A stretch of 62,738 nt of DNA from Nitrospirota bacterium (GCA_016200255.1 JACQFA010000039.1:77678-140415); one strand, 5' to 3'. Shown: positions 31,721-39,654, counted from the first letter of the stretch. A program made the numbers and translations. Notes: generated by a model not told the origin, from the letters alone.

Positions 31721-32635
31721 TTAATCCCATGTCCTCGGGAAGAATTCGGTATGCCAGTATTCAAACATGTTAACCTTCCAGATTTCGTCCGTGGTCAGAT
31801 GCTCTTCCCAAGGCGGCATGGCGGACGCCCATGGAAAACCTTCCCGCGGAAGCCCCGGACCCCCTTTTGAAATTCTCCAGAAAACGAATGTCTCCTGGAG
31901 CTGGGCGATGGTTCCCGGATCAGAGAAGTTGGCCGGAATCGGGTTGAAGGCAAATGCAAACATGCCGCGGCCGTTCAGGTTATCCCCGTGACAGAAATGG
32001 CAATTCTGGAAGAAAATGGATCCACCTTCTCTCACGTACAGAAGGTACCCTTTCGCATCCGGTGAAAAAGGATTCTGTTTGAAATATTTATCCTCCTTAC
32101 CCACTGGGAGATAATCGCCCTTCTCATCCACACGATACGGGTTCCGAGCGGTCTGCAGTGTAAAATTCGTGCCCCGGACCGTGACGGATGCAGGCGGCGC
32201 CGGATGAACCGTTCTCAACTCGATCGGCTCGTCAAACTTGGGGACATTAAAATCATAGGTTCCGTACCCGATCAACAACGGAAGAACCACAAAGGAAACC
32301 GTCCTGACCCCCTTGTAGATCGGAGTCACGGCCATTACGGTATTCAAAATCGGCCTCTTAAATTCGGTCCAGCCCTTCTCCGTCGAAGAAATAAACAAGA
32401 AGACCACCAAGGTAACCAATCCCATGTATGTGTACATAAGCGCGGAAGGGATCGGCGGGGTCAATACATACTTGAAGATGAAATAGGTCCCCAGCCAGAT
32501 CAAGATGGCCTGAGGAAAAGTCGGGATTCTTTTTCCTATTTTCTGAAGAAGGTAGTTGACGCCGATGTAAATAAACGTCGTGATCGTCAGGATCAGCAGC
32601 AGTTCAATCGGCTTATAGCCTTCAATCCACATCAT
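31721..32635 (-). CDS. Membrane protein with C-terminal monoheme cytochrome c domain
   Basis: A 304-residue protein with four membrane helices in residues 10-130 and a periplasmic C-terminal domain containing one heme site, CHFCH, near 214. A candidate axial methionine follows in WASAMPPWEEHLT. The AMPPW...LT motif resembles the distal-Met region of the neighbouring diheme protein, so the two cytochrome domains are related. It lies between two other cytochrome genes, with gaps of 30 and 75 bases, and is presumably a subunit of the same complex. Confidence 0.8.
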   Translation of the reverse strand: MMWIEGYKPIELLLILTITTFIYIGVNYLLQKIGKRIPTFPQAILIWLGTYFIFKYVLTPPIPSALMYTYMGLVTLVVFLFISSTEKGWTEFKRPILNTVMAVTPIYKGVRTVSFVVLPLLIGYGTYDFNVPKFDEPIELRTVHPAPPASVTVRGTNFTLQTARNPYRVDEKGDYLPVGKEDKYFKQNPFSPDAKGYLLYVREGGSIFFQNCHFCHGDNLNGRGMFAFAFNPIPANFSDPGTIAQLQETFVFWRISKGGPGLPREGFPWASAMPPWEEHLTTDEIWKVNMFEYWHTEFFPRTWD

Positions 32636-32710
32636 TCACCTCCAAAATAATCGAGATACTGAATCTCCGGTAACCTTCTTTTAACTGATGAAGCTTTACT
32701 TCATCCGGGC

Positions 32711-33928
32711 TTACGGAGCCGAAACCGCCTTGGCAGCCCCGCCGCAAACTTCAGCAAACGGCTCCTGTGGCGGGCCGGGCAGTTTGTCTCTCTTCGCCGT
32801 ATCACAATTCTGCTGAAGCAGATAATCGGCCATCTTTTCCAATCCTCCATACGTAAACTTCGTGGCAAAATCTTGGATCATCGGAGAAATTTCAGGATTC
32901 GTCTTCGCCGCGAATTGAGGCACAATAAACGCATTGGGATTCACGATGGATTCCATCACATACTCTTTCGGCGTCTTGGCATGGGCCATCCCGGCCTTCA
33001 CACGAGCCTGATATGCCGCAGAAGCAATGCGCCTTGGGGCGTTATGGCCCTCAATCAGCATTGGACCGATCGCGCCGAATTTTGCTAAGGCAATCCCTGG
33101 AATCTGGTGGCATGCAAAGCAACCCATCTTTGCGACAATCTGATCCGGAGTGTCGGAGACCAAAACGATCGGAGGACCGGCAGGCGCAGCGGCTTGAGCT
33201 CCGGGTGCGGCTGGTTTGGATCGGTCAGCCTCCGGGATAAACTTCTCATAAGCGGCACGGATCTCCTTTGGAGTCGGCGGTGTATTCCCTTCCCGGAACC
33301 ACAGCCAGGTATCAACCGCAATGAGTTCCTCGATGCTCAAGCCAATCGGGGGTTTGTGAATTACAGGCATCGGGCTATCACGATCATTGGTGCCCTTGGT
33401 CCCGAATCCCTCCACCACAAAACAGGCAGGGCAGGAATGGGATTCGGCGATATACTCCTCAGCCGTTGTCGCACGGCCGCTTCCCTTGAAAGATTCGGTC
33501 TGAACGAAGTCCGCTTTGATATACCTGGGATCTTTAATTCGTTCCGCCGCCCTCGCGCCAAGCCCGATCAGATTTGGAGCCCGATCCCCGATATCACCCT
33601 TCTTAAACGTATGGCAAAGAGGACATTGACCTTTTCCGATTCCGCGTTCCGCAAAACCGCCGACCTTTCCGAAGATGATTGTTTCACCCATCTCGGCCAA
33701 TTTATCGGTCGGCATCGTATCGATTGCGCCGACATCCATCTTGATAACAGGCGGCGGGTAACTCTCGACCTGCGGCAGCCAGTTTGAATAACTGGCAAAG
33801 GTCCCGGTCATGACCATATAGAAACCAACGGCCAATAAGATCCCTCGGAACCTCGGCAGATTATAGGCCAAAATAAAGAGAACGACCGGGGACATTAATA
33901 TACCGACAGATAAGAGCCCTTGAGTCAC
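32711..33928 (-). CDS. Membrane-anchored diheme cytochrome c
   Basis: A 405-residue protein with two N-terminal membrane helices (residues 5-50) and two c-type heme sites, CPLCH near 103 and CFACH near 274. A third cysteine pair, CPACF near 165, lacks the histidine and should not bind heme c. A Pro/Ala linker separates the two halves. The C-terminus contains CDTAKRDK and a further Cys. It is the first cytochrome downstream of the CydA-like subunit, and a 26-base perfect palindrome sits between the two genes. Confidence 0.8.
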   Translation of the reverse strand: MTQGLLSVGILMSPVVLFILAYNLPRFRGILLAVGFYMVMTGTFASYSNWLPQVESYPPPVIKMDVGAIDTMPTDKLAEMGETIIFGKVGGFAERGIGKGQCPLCHTFKKGDIGDRAPNLIGLGARAAERIKDPRYIKADFVQTESFKGSGRATTAEEYIAESHSCPACFVVEGFGTKGTNDRDSPMPVIHKPPIGLSIEELIAVDTWLWFREGNTPPTPKEIRAAYEKFIPEADRSKPAAPGAQAAAPAGPPIVLVSDTPDQIVAKMGCFACHQIPGIALAKFGAIGPMLIEGHNAPRRIASAAYQARVKAGMAHAKTPKEYVMESIVNPNAFIVPQFAAKTNPEISPMIQDFATKFTYGGLEKMADYLLQQNCDTAKRDKLPGPPQEPFAEVCGGAAKAVSAP

Positions 33929-33953
33929 GTTAGATCTCCTGTGGGTAAGATTT

Positions 33954-33979
33954 GGGGGCCGGGTTTAAACCCGGCCCCC
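33954..33979. repeat. 26-base perfect palindrome between oxidase and cytochrome genes
   Basis: GGGGGCCGGG, TTTAAA, CCCGGCCCCC: every base pairs with its mirror. In the minus-strand mRNA it forms a very stable stem just after the CydA-like stop. No U-run follows, so it is more likely an RNA processing or stability element, or a protein-binding site, than a terminator. Confidence 0.8.
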
Positions 33980-34003
33980 AGAGATTTGTAATGAGGTTGG
34001 CGA

Positions 34004-35926
34004 TTACTCCGAACCGCCGGCCATAGCGGGCCGCGCGGCTTCTTTCCTTGCTTCGGCTACCGCATGCTTGGAAGTCAATTCGCCCAACCAGAAAACAAAC
34101 AACACAAACAACCAGAAGGCCATCACGTTTACCGACATCATGTTCGCCGCAAAACCGATCGTGTGTGTGAACGCCCATGGCGAGTTATCCCGGAATACTT
34201 CCATCACGTGCCAGAACAGACGGACGGATGACCGGATATATCCCATCAGAGCCATCAACCACGTGAAAGAAACCGCGAGCGAGAACAATGCATACTGAGA
34301 GCGCACCGATATCTTTCCCCACTCGATCGGTCCGGTCAGCTTTGAACCTCTCATCATCGCAATGTTGATGGCGCTGCCGATAAACAACGTCGTCAGCGTT
34401 CCAATCACCTGAGGGACGGACAGTCCCACGCGGACGTTGGCCGGGATAAAGTATCCGTAGATCGCCAGCCACCAGTTGTTCACCAGGGCCACGGTAAACA
34501 TGGCCATCAAGGCCGCGTTGCCCCAGGCCTCCCATTTCACCACAACGATTTTATTGCTGCGTTGATATAAGAGGAAAGAAATAATCGTGGTCATGATCAT
34601 GGTATTGACGGCGCCGTTCTTAGCCGACATCACACCAAAGTTTCCGATCACCGGATGCTGTTGTCCCCCGATCGCTTTCAATTCGGCGGGACGCATCACC
34701 AACGTATGCGGCGTTAACCAAACCAAGAAGGCGGCCGTCGTCAGAAAAAGGATATATTTGATGTATTTCTGATACTTCTCCGCGCCTCTCATTCTTTCCA
34801 TTCCATTGAACAGATAATAATTGGTCGAGAAGAAAAGCGCGCCGATCAGCACCGCCTGGATGATGAACAGCCAGGCCAGCAGACCGCCCATCAGCGTAAT
34901 TCCCATCTGCTGACGGAAACCGTACACTTCCCGCATCAGCCAGTAACCGGCAAACGGCAACGGAATTAATGAGCCCACCGCCATGAACATCGCGATGTAC
35001 CCCATCCAGTCGTAATAAGCCTTCTCTTCCAAAGTCTTGGCCGCAAGAAATTTGTAGGCCGCATAGGCAGCCACGATCCCCCCGCCGAACACCATGTTGC
35101 CGATGATCCGATGCACATTTAACGGGTTCCATAAAGCGTTATGGAGAATAGCCCAGATGTTCCCCAAATACCGCCCCTTTTCATCAACACCCGCCGGAGA
35201 CATCATGAAGCTGGCCCATGAATTGGCGAGCATCATCAAGACGGACCCGAAGACATTCAAAAGCACCCCCATGCAGGCATGCACCCATTTCGCAAAACCA
35301 TGGGTCATGCGATCCCATCCGTAGTAGTAGAGATAGAGCGTTCCGCTCTCTGCCAGGAAGAGCAAGGCGTAGATATGCATCACCGGCCTAAACAAGGAAG
35401 AGATGTATTTGAAGAAATCAGGGTAGAGCGTAATGAAGGAGAAGAGCAGCAATCCGCCCAGGATCGCGGTGACGGAATAAGCCGTAAGACTGATCTTGAC
35501 CAAGAGATGTGCGAGGTCATCGTACTTCTTGGACATCACCGGGTCCTTGGTCAACAGGCCGACCAGCTCGATGATCATGCAAAAGATCGGAACGGCCAGG
35601 ACAAAACTTCCAAAATAGAGATGCTGCTGCGCGATCGACCAGATCAGAATTCTGTTTTCACTTAACGGGTAAGGAAGGTTGTAGCTTGGATAATCGGTTG
35701 CTTTCAACTCGGGAGCGGGATTGCCGGAGACGGGGCCCTCTGTCTTGAAGTAGATATCTTTCGCCATTTCGACCTTGGGCGCAGCCTCGGTTGCGGCCTT
35801 GGTCGCTTCGTCGGCCATCACGGGGGCTGTGAAGAATGGTACGGCGAGCGACATGACTAACATCGTCACCACGGCCCCCAATGAAACCAAGGACCATGCC
35901 CGTATTCTTTTGCTTATTGCCTTCAT
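34004..35926 (-). CDS. Cytochrome bd-like oxidase subunit I (CydA-related)
   Basis: A 640-residue polytopic protein with a cleavable-looking N-terminal hydrophobic segment, a short periplasmic arm and 12-14 membrane helices. CydA-like landmarks are present: His at about 102 in SIAQQHLYFG, the ESGTLYLYYYGWDRM stretch matching the CydA Glu-and-GWDRL region, LMMLANSWASFMMSPAG matching the ANGWMQ-PVG motif, and His near 272 in NVHRIIGN. The canonical quinol (Q) loop is not recognisable and no CydB is encoded nearby. Divergent bd-like oxidases of this kind are known from Nitrospira; oxygen as acceptor is inference. Microproteins and cytochromes flank it. Confidence 0.8.
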   Translation of the reverse strand: MKAISKRIRAWSLVSLGAVVTMLVMSLAVPFFTAPVMADEATKAATEAAPKVEMAKDIYFKTEGPVSGNPAPELKATDYPSYNLPYPLSENRILIWSIAQQHLYFGSFVLAVPIFCMIIELVGLLTKDPVMSKKYDDLAHLLVKISLTAYSVTAILGGLLLFSFITLYPDFFKYISSLFRPVMHIYALLFLAESGTLYLYYYGWDRMTHGFAKWVHACMGVLLNVFGSVLMMLANSWASFMMSPAGVDEKGRYLGNIWAILHNALWNPLNVHRIIGNMVFGGGIVAAYAAYKFLAAKTLEEKAYYDWMGYIAMFMAVGSLIPLPFAGYWLMREVYGFRQQMGITLMGGLLAWLFIIQAVLIGALFFSTNYYLFNGMERMRGAEKYQKYIKYILFLTTAAFLVWLTPHTLVMRPAELKAIGGQQHPVIGNFGVMSAKNGAVNTMIMTTIISFLLYQRSNKIVVVKWEAWGNAALMAMFTVALVNNWWLAIYGYFIPANVRVGLSVPQVIGTLTTLFIGSAINIAMMRGSKLTGPIEWGKISVRSQYALFSLAVSFTWLMALMGYIRSSVRLFWHVMEVFRDNSPWAFTHTIGFAANMMSVNVMAFWLFVLFVFWLGELTSKHAVAEARKEAARPAMAGGSE

Positions 35927-36026
35927 GGCGTATCTCCCTTCTTAATTTAGATCTTCGGTCTTGCCACCTCTTTCAGTTCTTAACCATCCCTCTCTGATCA
36001 ACCTACATTATGATTAGTAAGTCTTT

Positions 36027-36055
36027 ATCTAGCACCATGGAGTACCTTTGTCAAG
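36027..36055 (-). promoter_or_regulatory. Sigma70-type promoter of the bd-like oxidase gene
   Basis: TTGACA, 17-base spacer, TAGATA. It lies about 100 bases before the oxidase ATG and downstream of the 38-aa microprotein, so the oxidase can be transcribed apart from it. Confidence 0.6.
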
Positions 36056-36085
36056 AGAAAAAAAGAACCCTGGTTTTTCTGAGCC

Positions 36086-36202
36086 TTAGTGGAACAGAAA
36101 GAAGTAATCCAGTCCCTGAATTTTCATAAATAACCAGTCCTCGGCCTGGAAGTAAGCGAACCAAACCACGAGCATCACTGCAAAAGCAATCACCGTTTTC
36201 AT
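36086..36202 (-). CDS. 38-aa single-helix membrane microprotein
   Basis: This ORF is too short for usual cut-offs. It begins MKTVIAFAVMLVVW behind the strong ribosome site AAAGAAAGGTGGG and ends in FFLFH. Residues 4-18 form one membrane helix; the tail is aromatic and short. It lies between a 33-aa microprotein and the CydA-like gene on the same strand. By position it resembles CydX/CcoQ-type small oxidase subunits, though it has no sequence similarity I can claim. Confidence 0.72.
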   Translation of the reverse strand: MKTVIAFAVMLVVWFAYFQAEDWLFMKIQGLDYFFLFH

Positions 36203-36256
36203 GACACCCACCTTTCTTTAAAATCTTTAAAAGAGAATGGCACAACCCTCACCACC

Positions 36257-36358
36257 TCAATTATGATACACGGCCCCAAACCAGTAGAAGAACCAGATTG
36301 AAACAATACAGACGACGATGTACAAAATCGGGCCGGCATTCCGACGAATTTTATCCAT
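36257..36358 (-). CDS. 33-aa single-helix membrane microprotein
   Basis: It begins MDKIRRNAGPILYIVV after the ribosome site GAGGAGATAGAA and ends WFGAVYHN. A basic N-terminus followed by one helix predicts the N-terminus inside and a short periplasmic tail. It is first in the transcript from a TTGACA-17-TAGAAT promoter 36 bases upstream, and precedes the 38-aa microprotein and the oxidase. Function unknown; a stabilising oxidase subunit is the simplest reading. Confidence 0.72.
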   Translation of the reverse strand: MDKIRRNAGPILYIVVCIVSIWFFYWFGAVYHN

Positions 36359-36400
36359 TTCTATCTCCTCGCGCAACGTTTCAGGTCAACAACGGCTGGG

Positions 36401-36429
36401 ATTCTAGTAAATTAAAAAATGTTTGTCAA
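36401..36429 (-). promoter_or_regulatory. Sigma70-type promoter of the microprotein-oxidase operon
   Basis: TTGACA, 17-base spacer, TAGAAT on the minus strand, about 43 bases before the first microprotein ATG, in an AT-rich island. Confidence 0.75.
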
Positions 36430-36487
36430 GAAAAAAAAACCGGATGAGAACCCGTACAAGAGAAAGCCAAAAGGGCGCCCCTTTTTT

Positions 36488-37408
36488 CTAACGCTGCGAA
36501 ACGGATTTTGCACACCGGAACCCGATGGTTACGTCGCGATATTCGGGATACATCTTAAAACGAATGGAGGTCTGGGCACGCTTGATGGAATCGTTCCAAG
36601 ACGCCCCGCGAATGACTCGACTCTCTCCTTCCAGGGCTCCGACGGGATTACTGACCGGCAACATCCGGTAGGCGTCCTGGTTGTACCAGTCCGCAACCCA
36701 CTCCATCACATTGCCGGCAAGATCACGAACCCCGTACGGACTGACATCCCGGTTAAATTGATTCACCGGAGCCGTGTAACGCGCACCGTCGTCGCCCAAT
36801 AAATTGGCGTATTCGGTTCGCTCCTCATTTCCCCAAGGCCATTTCCGTTGGTCTTCTCCTTTGGCCGCCTTCTCCCATTCCGCTTCGGTCGGAAGCCGCT
36901 TTCCCTTCCATTGGCAATAGTCAACGGCATCGTCCCATGATATCCCCACGATCGGGTTTAACGGTTTAATAAAGAGGGGCAGGTCTTCCGTCACACTGCT
37001 TGAAAGATACCCCGCCAATCGTTCTTTCCGGTGTCCGGTGAGCCCGATAAAGACGTAGTACTGAGCAAAGGTCACTTCATACTTATCAATATAAAAGCTG
37101 TCCAGATGGACTTTCCTGACCGGCTTTGCATCATTGGATGCCTCATCGCTGCCCATGGTAAACTCACCCGCGGGGATGAGAACGACCGATTCAAATTCAT
37201 CATCCACCTTGGTCTGCTTGACAACCGCCTCGGCTTTTTGGGACTCCTCCGCTACTTTTTCCAATTTCTTAGCCAGGGGCGTATATCCTTTGCTTTCATT
37301 CTGCTCATCAAGATCCGGAGGTCCGGATTTTTGCCGGATGCCGATTTGAATGATCACCAAAATCACGAAAACCAGCGCCAAGTAAATGCCGATCAAATAT
37401 TTACTCAT
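36488..37408 (-). CDS. Membrane-anchored SUMF1-fold protein (non-catalytic), copy 1
   Basis: A 306-residue protein: one N-terminal membrane helix (residues 4-24), a charged coiled linker to about 70, then a SUMF1/formylglycine-generating-enzyme fold (IPAGEFTMGSDEA, YEVTFAQYYVFI, KRLPTEAEWEKAAKG, WPWGNE, GNVMEWVADWY, IGFRCAK). The two catalytic cysteines of true FGE are missing: the RGASWNDSIKRAQ segment has none. So it is probably a structural or ligand-binding domain facing the periplasm. A paralogue lies at 38,731-39,654, and the two bracket three microproteins. Confidence 0.85.
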   Translation of the reverse strand: MSKYLIGIYLALVFVILVIIQIGIRQKSGPPDLDEQNESKGYTPLAKKLEKVAEESQKAEAVVKQTKVDDEFESVVLIPAGEFTMGSDEASNDAKPVRKVHLDSFYIDKYEVTFAQYYVFIGLTGHRKERLAGYLSSSVTEDLPLFIKPLNPIVGISWDDAVDYCQWKGKRLPTEAEWEKAAKGEDQRKWPWGNEERTEYANLLGDDGARYTAPVNQFNRDVSPYGVRDLAGNVMEWVADWYNQDAYRMLPVSNPVGALEGESRVIRGASWNDSIKRAQTSIRFKMYPEYRDVTIGFRCAKSVSQR

Positions 37409-37620
37409 AACGCATCTAAAACCCCCGTTCGGTCAGACATGGATCCATCGGAGCATCAATCACAAAGACACTTGGCAAAAGATCCGTTCGAATCATTGAA
37501 GAAGCGGTGATCAGTAATAGGAATGAATTGGAATGAAGCACTTGGTTTGCGCGAACAGCGCCTACAGCCGGAAGTAACAATGGGAAAGAATGAAAGGTCG
37601 TCTCAATGTTCCGGACATCG

Positions 37621-37827
37621 TCATCGCCTCCTGCCGGTCACGGCCACCTTAGGCTCACCGATTCCGACCTGGCCGTTCGAACCCGCATCGGAGGGCCAAG
37701 CCGCCATCTCGGATCGTTTTTTGCGGCTGACCTGGGATCGGTACAGCATCTGACCGATAAAGATGCCGGCCATAAATACAGCGCCCGTATAAAACAGGAC
37801 ATAGACAGCGTAAAAGAAATGTTTCAT
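37621..37827 (-). CDS. Membrane microprotein of the YTxAVFxAG family, copy A
   Basis: A 68-residue protein starting MKHFFYAVYVLFYTGAVF behind GAGGGGGGTGA. One membrane helix holds the motif YTGAVFMAGIFIGQMLYR, followed by a basic and then Gly/Pro-rich soluble tail. Two further proteins upstream share the helix motif. Function unknown. A six-codon upstream extension is possible but the ribosome site supports this start. Between it and the SUMF1 gene (37,409-37,620) I see no gene and no convincing promoter. Confidence 0.75.
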   Translation of the reverse strand: MKHFFYAVYVLFYTGAVFMAGIFIGQMLYRSQVSRKKRSEMAAWPSDAGSNGQVGIGEPKVAVTGRRR

Positions 37828-37873
37828 TCCGCTCACCCCCCTCAACAGTCACCGCTCGCACGCAGCGGGCGTC

Positions 37874-38125
37874 TTACCGTTTCAAGGTCAGTTCATCCGA
37901 CTCCCGAACCTCTCCTAATTCCGTGTCCGAATCGTCCGCCGATGGAACCGCCGCTTGCGATGAAAACCTTTGTTCTAATTTTTCCCCGATATAGACCCCG
38001 ACCATAAACACGGCCCCGGTGTAGACCAGCACATAGAGGGCATACAACTGGCCGACCATCATGCCCGCCATAAAGACGGCCGCGGTATAGACAACGATCG
38101 AGACCAAAGAAAAAAGACGCCGCAT
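37874..38125 (-). CDS. Membrane microprotein of the YTxAVFxAG family, duplicated helix, copy B
   Basis: An 83-residue protein, start MRRLFSLVSIVV; a TTG two codons upstream is possible. It contains the family helix twice in tandem: VYTAAVFMAGMMVGQLYAL and VYTGAVFMVGVYIGEKLEQ, joined directly. An acidic tail (about 30 residues) follows. It looks like an internal duplication or a fusion of two single-helix units, giving a hairpin of two membrane helices. It lies 46 bases upstream of copy A. Confidence 0.75.
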   Translation of the reverse strand: MRRLFSLVSIVVYTAAVFMAGMMVGQLYALYVLVYTGAVFMVGVYIGEKLEQRFSSQAAVPSADDSDTELGEVRESDELTLKR

Positions 38126-38233
38126 TGACAAAACAGCCTTTCCCGATGCAGATTCGAGACTCAGCTTACTCGAGTCTTGAATGAATGGACGCGTTTAACA
38201 AAATCCCGTGACCAGGCTCCACGGGTCCGGCGA

Positions 38234-38353
38234 TCAGACCTGGCGACGATTCCTCCACGCGCGCTCCAACTTCTCCCCGACATACATGCCCGCCGCAAAA
38301 ACAGCGGCCGTATACAGGGAAACGGAAAGCGCATAAAAAAAGAAATGAATCAT
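38234..38353 (-). CDS. Membrane microprotein of the YTxAVFxAG family, copy C
   Basis: A 39-residue protein, MIHFFFYALSVSLYTAAVF at the start, then AAGMYVGEKLERAWRNRRQV. The YTAAVFAAGMYVGEKLE segment matches copies A and B almost residue for residue. It is the first gene behind a perfect-consensus promoter. The ribosome site is weak (GAGAGAAG). Too short for routine gene calling, but the shared motif with two neighbours makes it very likely real. Confidence 0.78.
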   Translation of the reverse strand: MIHFFFYALSVSLYTAAVFAAGMYVGEKLERAWRNRRQV

Positions 38354-38385
38354 CAGCAGCAACTTCTCTCGACCTCAGGGTAATT

Positions 38386-38414
38386 ATTATAAAAGCTTCA
38401 ATCCAATGTGTCAA
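38386..38414 (-). promoter_or_regulatory. Perfect-consensus sigma70 promoter of the microprotein operon
   Basis: TTGACA, 17-base spacer, TATAAT: the full consensus, about 33 bases before the copy C ATG. This is the strongest promoter I see in the window, so the microproteins should be highly expressed. Confidence 0.85.
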
Positions 38415-38472
38415 GCTTAACTATACTAACTCCACAGTGCGGGAACCCTGATGGGCTGATAACAAAAACCTC

Positions 38473-38500
38473 TTGACTTTTAACATATCCTTGTTAGAAT
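38473..38500 (+). promoter_or_regulatory. Sigma70-type promoter of the 40-aa microprotein
   Basis: TTGACT, 16-base spacer, TAGAAT on the + strand, divergent from the consensus promoter at 38,386-38,414. Confidence 0.55.
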
Positions 38501-38548
38501 GGGTCCCAATTTGAGCAACCGGATTGTATCAAGAGATTGAATCACACC

Positions 38549-38671
38549 ATGGACACATCCGAACAAAAAAAACGAAACACGCCCACCTTTGACTTTATCG
38601 TGCTGCTGGGCATGGTGGCGAATCTCATCTTGGCCGTTTTTCTTATCCTCTATTATTTTGGTCTCTTATAG
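38549..38671 (+). CDS. 40-aa single-helix membrane microprotein
   Basis: The ORF begins MDTSEQKKRNTPTFDFIVLL and ends ILYYFGLL. A charged 15-residue cytosolic head is followed by one membrane helix. It sits alone on the + strand between the microprotein operon and the second SUMF1 gene and has its own promoter, but its ribosome site is weak (AGAGATTGA). It does not share the YTxAVF motif. Probably another small subunit of the same system. Confidence 0.6.
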   Translation: MDTSEQKKRNTPTFDFIVLLGMVANLILAVFLILYYFGLL

Positions 38672-38730
38672 GCACGCCCCGAACACTCTGCACACAACTG
38701 ATCAGAACATCATCATGTATCTATAACGAG

Positions 38731-39654
38731 TTAATTGGGTTTTGTCGCGTCGCCGGGGGAAACATCTTTGGCACAACGGAATCCGATCACTGCGCTGGTC
38801 TGGTGTTGGGCCGCGGCAAAGCGTTTTGCCACTCTGGCATTGACCGAAGCCTCATTCCAAGACCCTCCACGATAGACCCGGAATTTCCCCGTCTCGGGTC
38901 CCTTGGGGACTTTGAAGGGGGCCGTCTTGTAATAACCCTCGTCATACCAATCCATCACCCATTCCGCCGCGTTGCCGGCCATATCATAGAGCCCATACGG
39001 GCTCCGCCCCGATTCAAACTGACCCGGCGGGGCTAAATATTTATAGCCGTCTTCTTCCCCTCGCAGATTGGCCGCCCTTTCGAGAAAATCATTTCCCCAC
39101 GGCCACTGATATCCCTGTTCCCCACCGGCCGCTTTCTCCCATTCCGCCTCAGTCGGCAGCCGCCTCCCGGCCCATTGACAATAATCCTTTGCCGCATCCC
39201 ATGGCACACCCACCACCGGCAGCTCAGGTTTGGTGATGAGGGAAAGTTCCTCCTGAAAAACCGGAACGACCGGTTTTGGATACTGCGTGGCCTTTGAGAA
39301 TTGCGCGAATTGGGCCTGGGTCACTTCCTTCAGATCCATATAAAAGGCCGGCAGAAAGACCGCATGCTGCGGCATCTCATCCAAATCCCCGCCGCTGGCC
39401 AGGCTGCCCATTTGAAAAGGTCCCTCTGGAATGAGCACCATTTCGCTTCCGTCCTCGCCTTTCACTGTTTTGAAGCGGCTGAAATCACGTAGACGGTCCT
39501 GCCCTGGCCGAACCTGTTCAGTTTTCATGCTCCTTGTCTTGGTTGCGAGACGGCTTGATTTCCAAACATCGTAAATGAAAAAACCAATCATAAGAAAAAA
39601 TGCAACGAAGGCGATAATCGTGCCATAGTACAACGCATCTTTTTTCATGCCCAT
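38731..39654 (-). CDS. Membrane-anchored SUMF1-fold protein (non-catalytic), copy 2
   Basis: A 307-residue paralogue of the SUMF1 protein at 36,488-37,408 with the same build: one N-terminal helix (residues 8-32), a basic linker, and a SUMF1 fold (IPEGPFQMGS, RRLPTEAEWEKAAGG, WPWGND, GNAAEWVMDWY, VIGFRCAK). Again the catalytic Cys region reads RGGSWNEASVNARV, without cysteines. It has its own promoter, divergent from the molybdoenzyme gene. A start two codons downstream (MKKDAL) has better ribosome-site spacing. Confidence 0.85.
   Translation of the reverse strand: MGMKKDALYYGTIIAFVAFFLMIGFFIYDVWKSSRLATKTRSMKTEQVRPGQDRLRDFSRFKTVKGEDGSEMVLIPEGPFQMGSLASGGDLDEMPQHAVFLPAFYMDLKEVTQAQFAQFSKATQYPKPVVPVFQEELSLITKPELPVVGVPWDAAKDYCQWAGRRLPTEAEWEKAAGGEQGYQWPWGNDFLERAANLRGEEDGYKYLAPPGQFESGRSPYGLYDMAGNAAEWVMDWYDEGYYKTAPFKVPKGPETGKFRVYRGGSWNEASVNARVAKRFAAAQHQTSAVIGFRCAKDVSPGDATKPN

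Noticed and set aside
32711..33928. CPACF as a third heme site of the diheme cytochrome
   Set aside because: The fifth residue is Phe, not His, so a c-type heme could not be ligated in the usual way.
36051..36245. 64-residue minus-strand frame
   Set aside because: It overlaps the 38-aa microprotein in another frame; only the latter has a correctly spaced ribosome site and a membrane-helix sequence.
36465..36490. AAAAGGGGCGCCCTTTT as a terminator after SUMF1 copy 1
   Set aside because: It has only a 3-base loop possibility and no U-run; too weak to call.
36488..39654. The SUMF1 proteins as sulfatase-activating enzymes
   Set aside because: The catalytic cysteines are missing in both, and no sulfatase is nearby.
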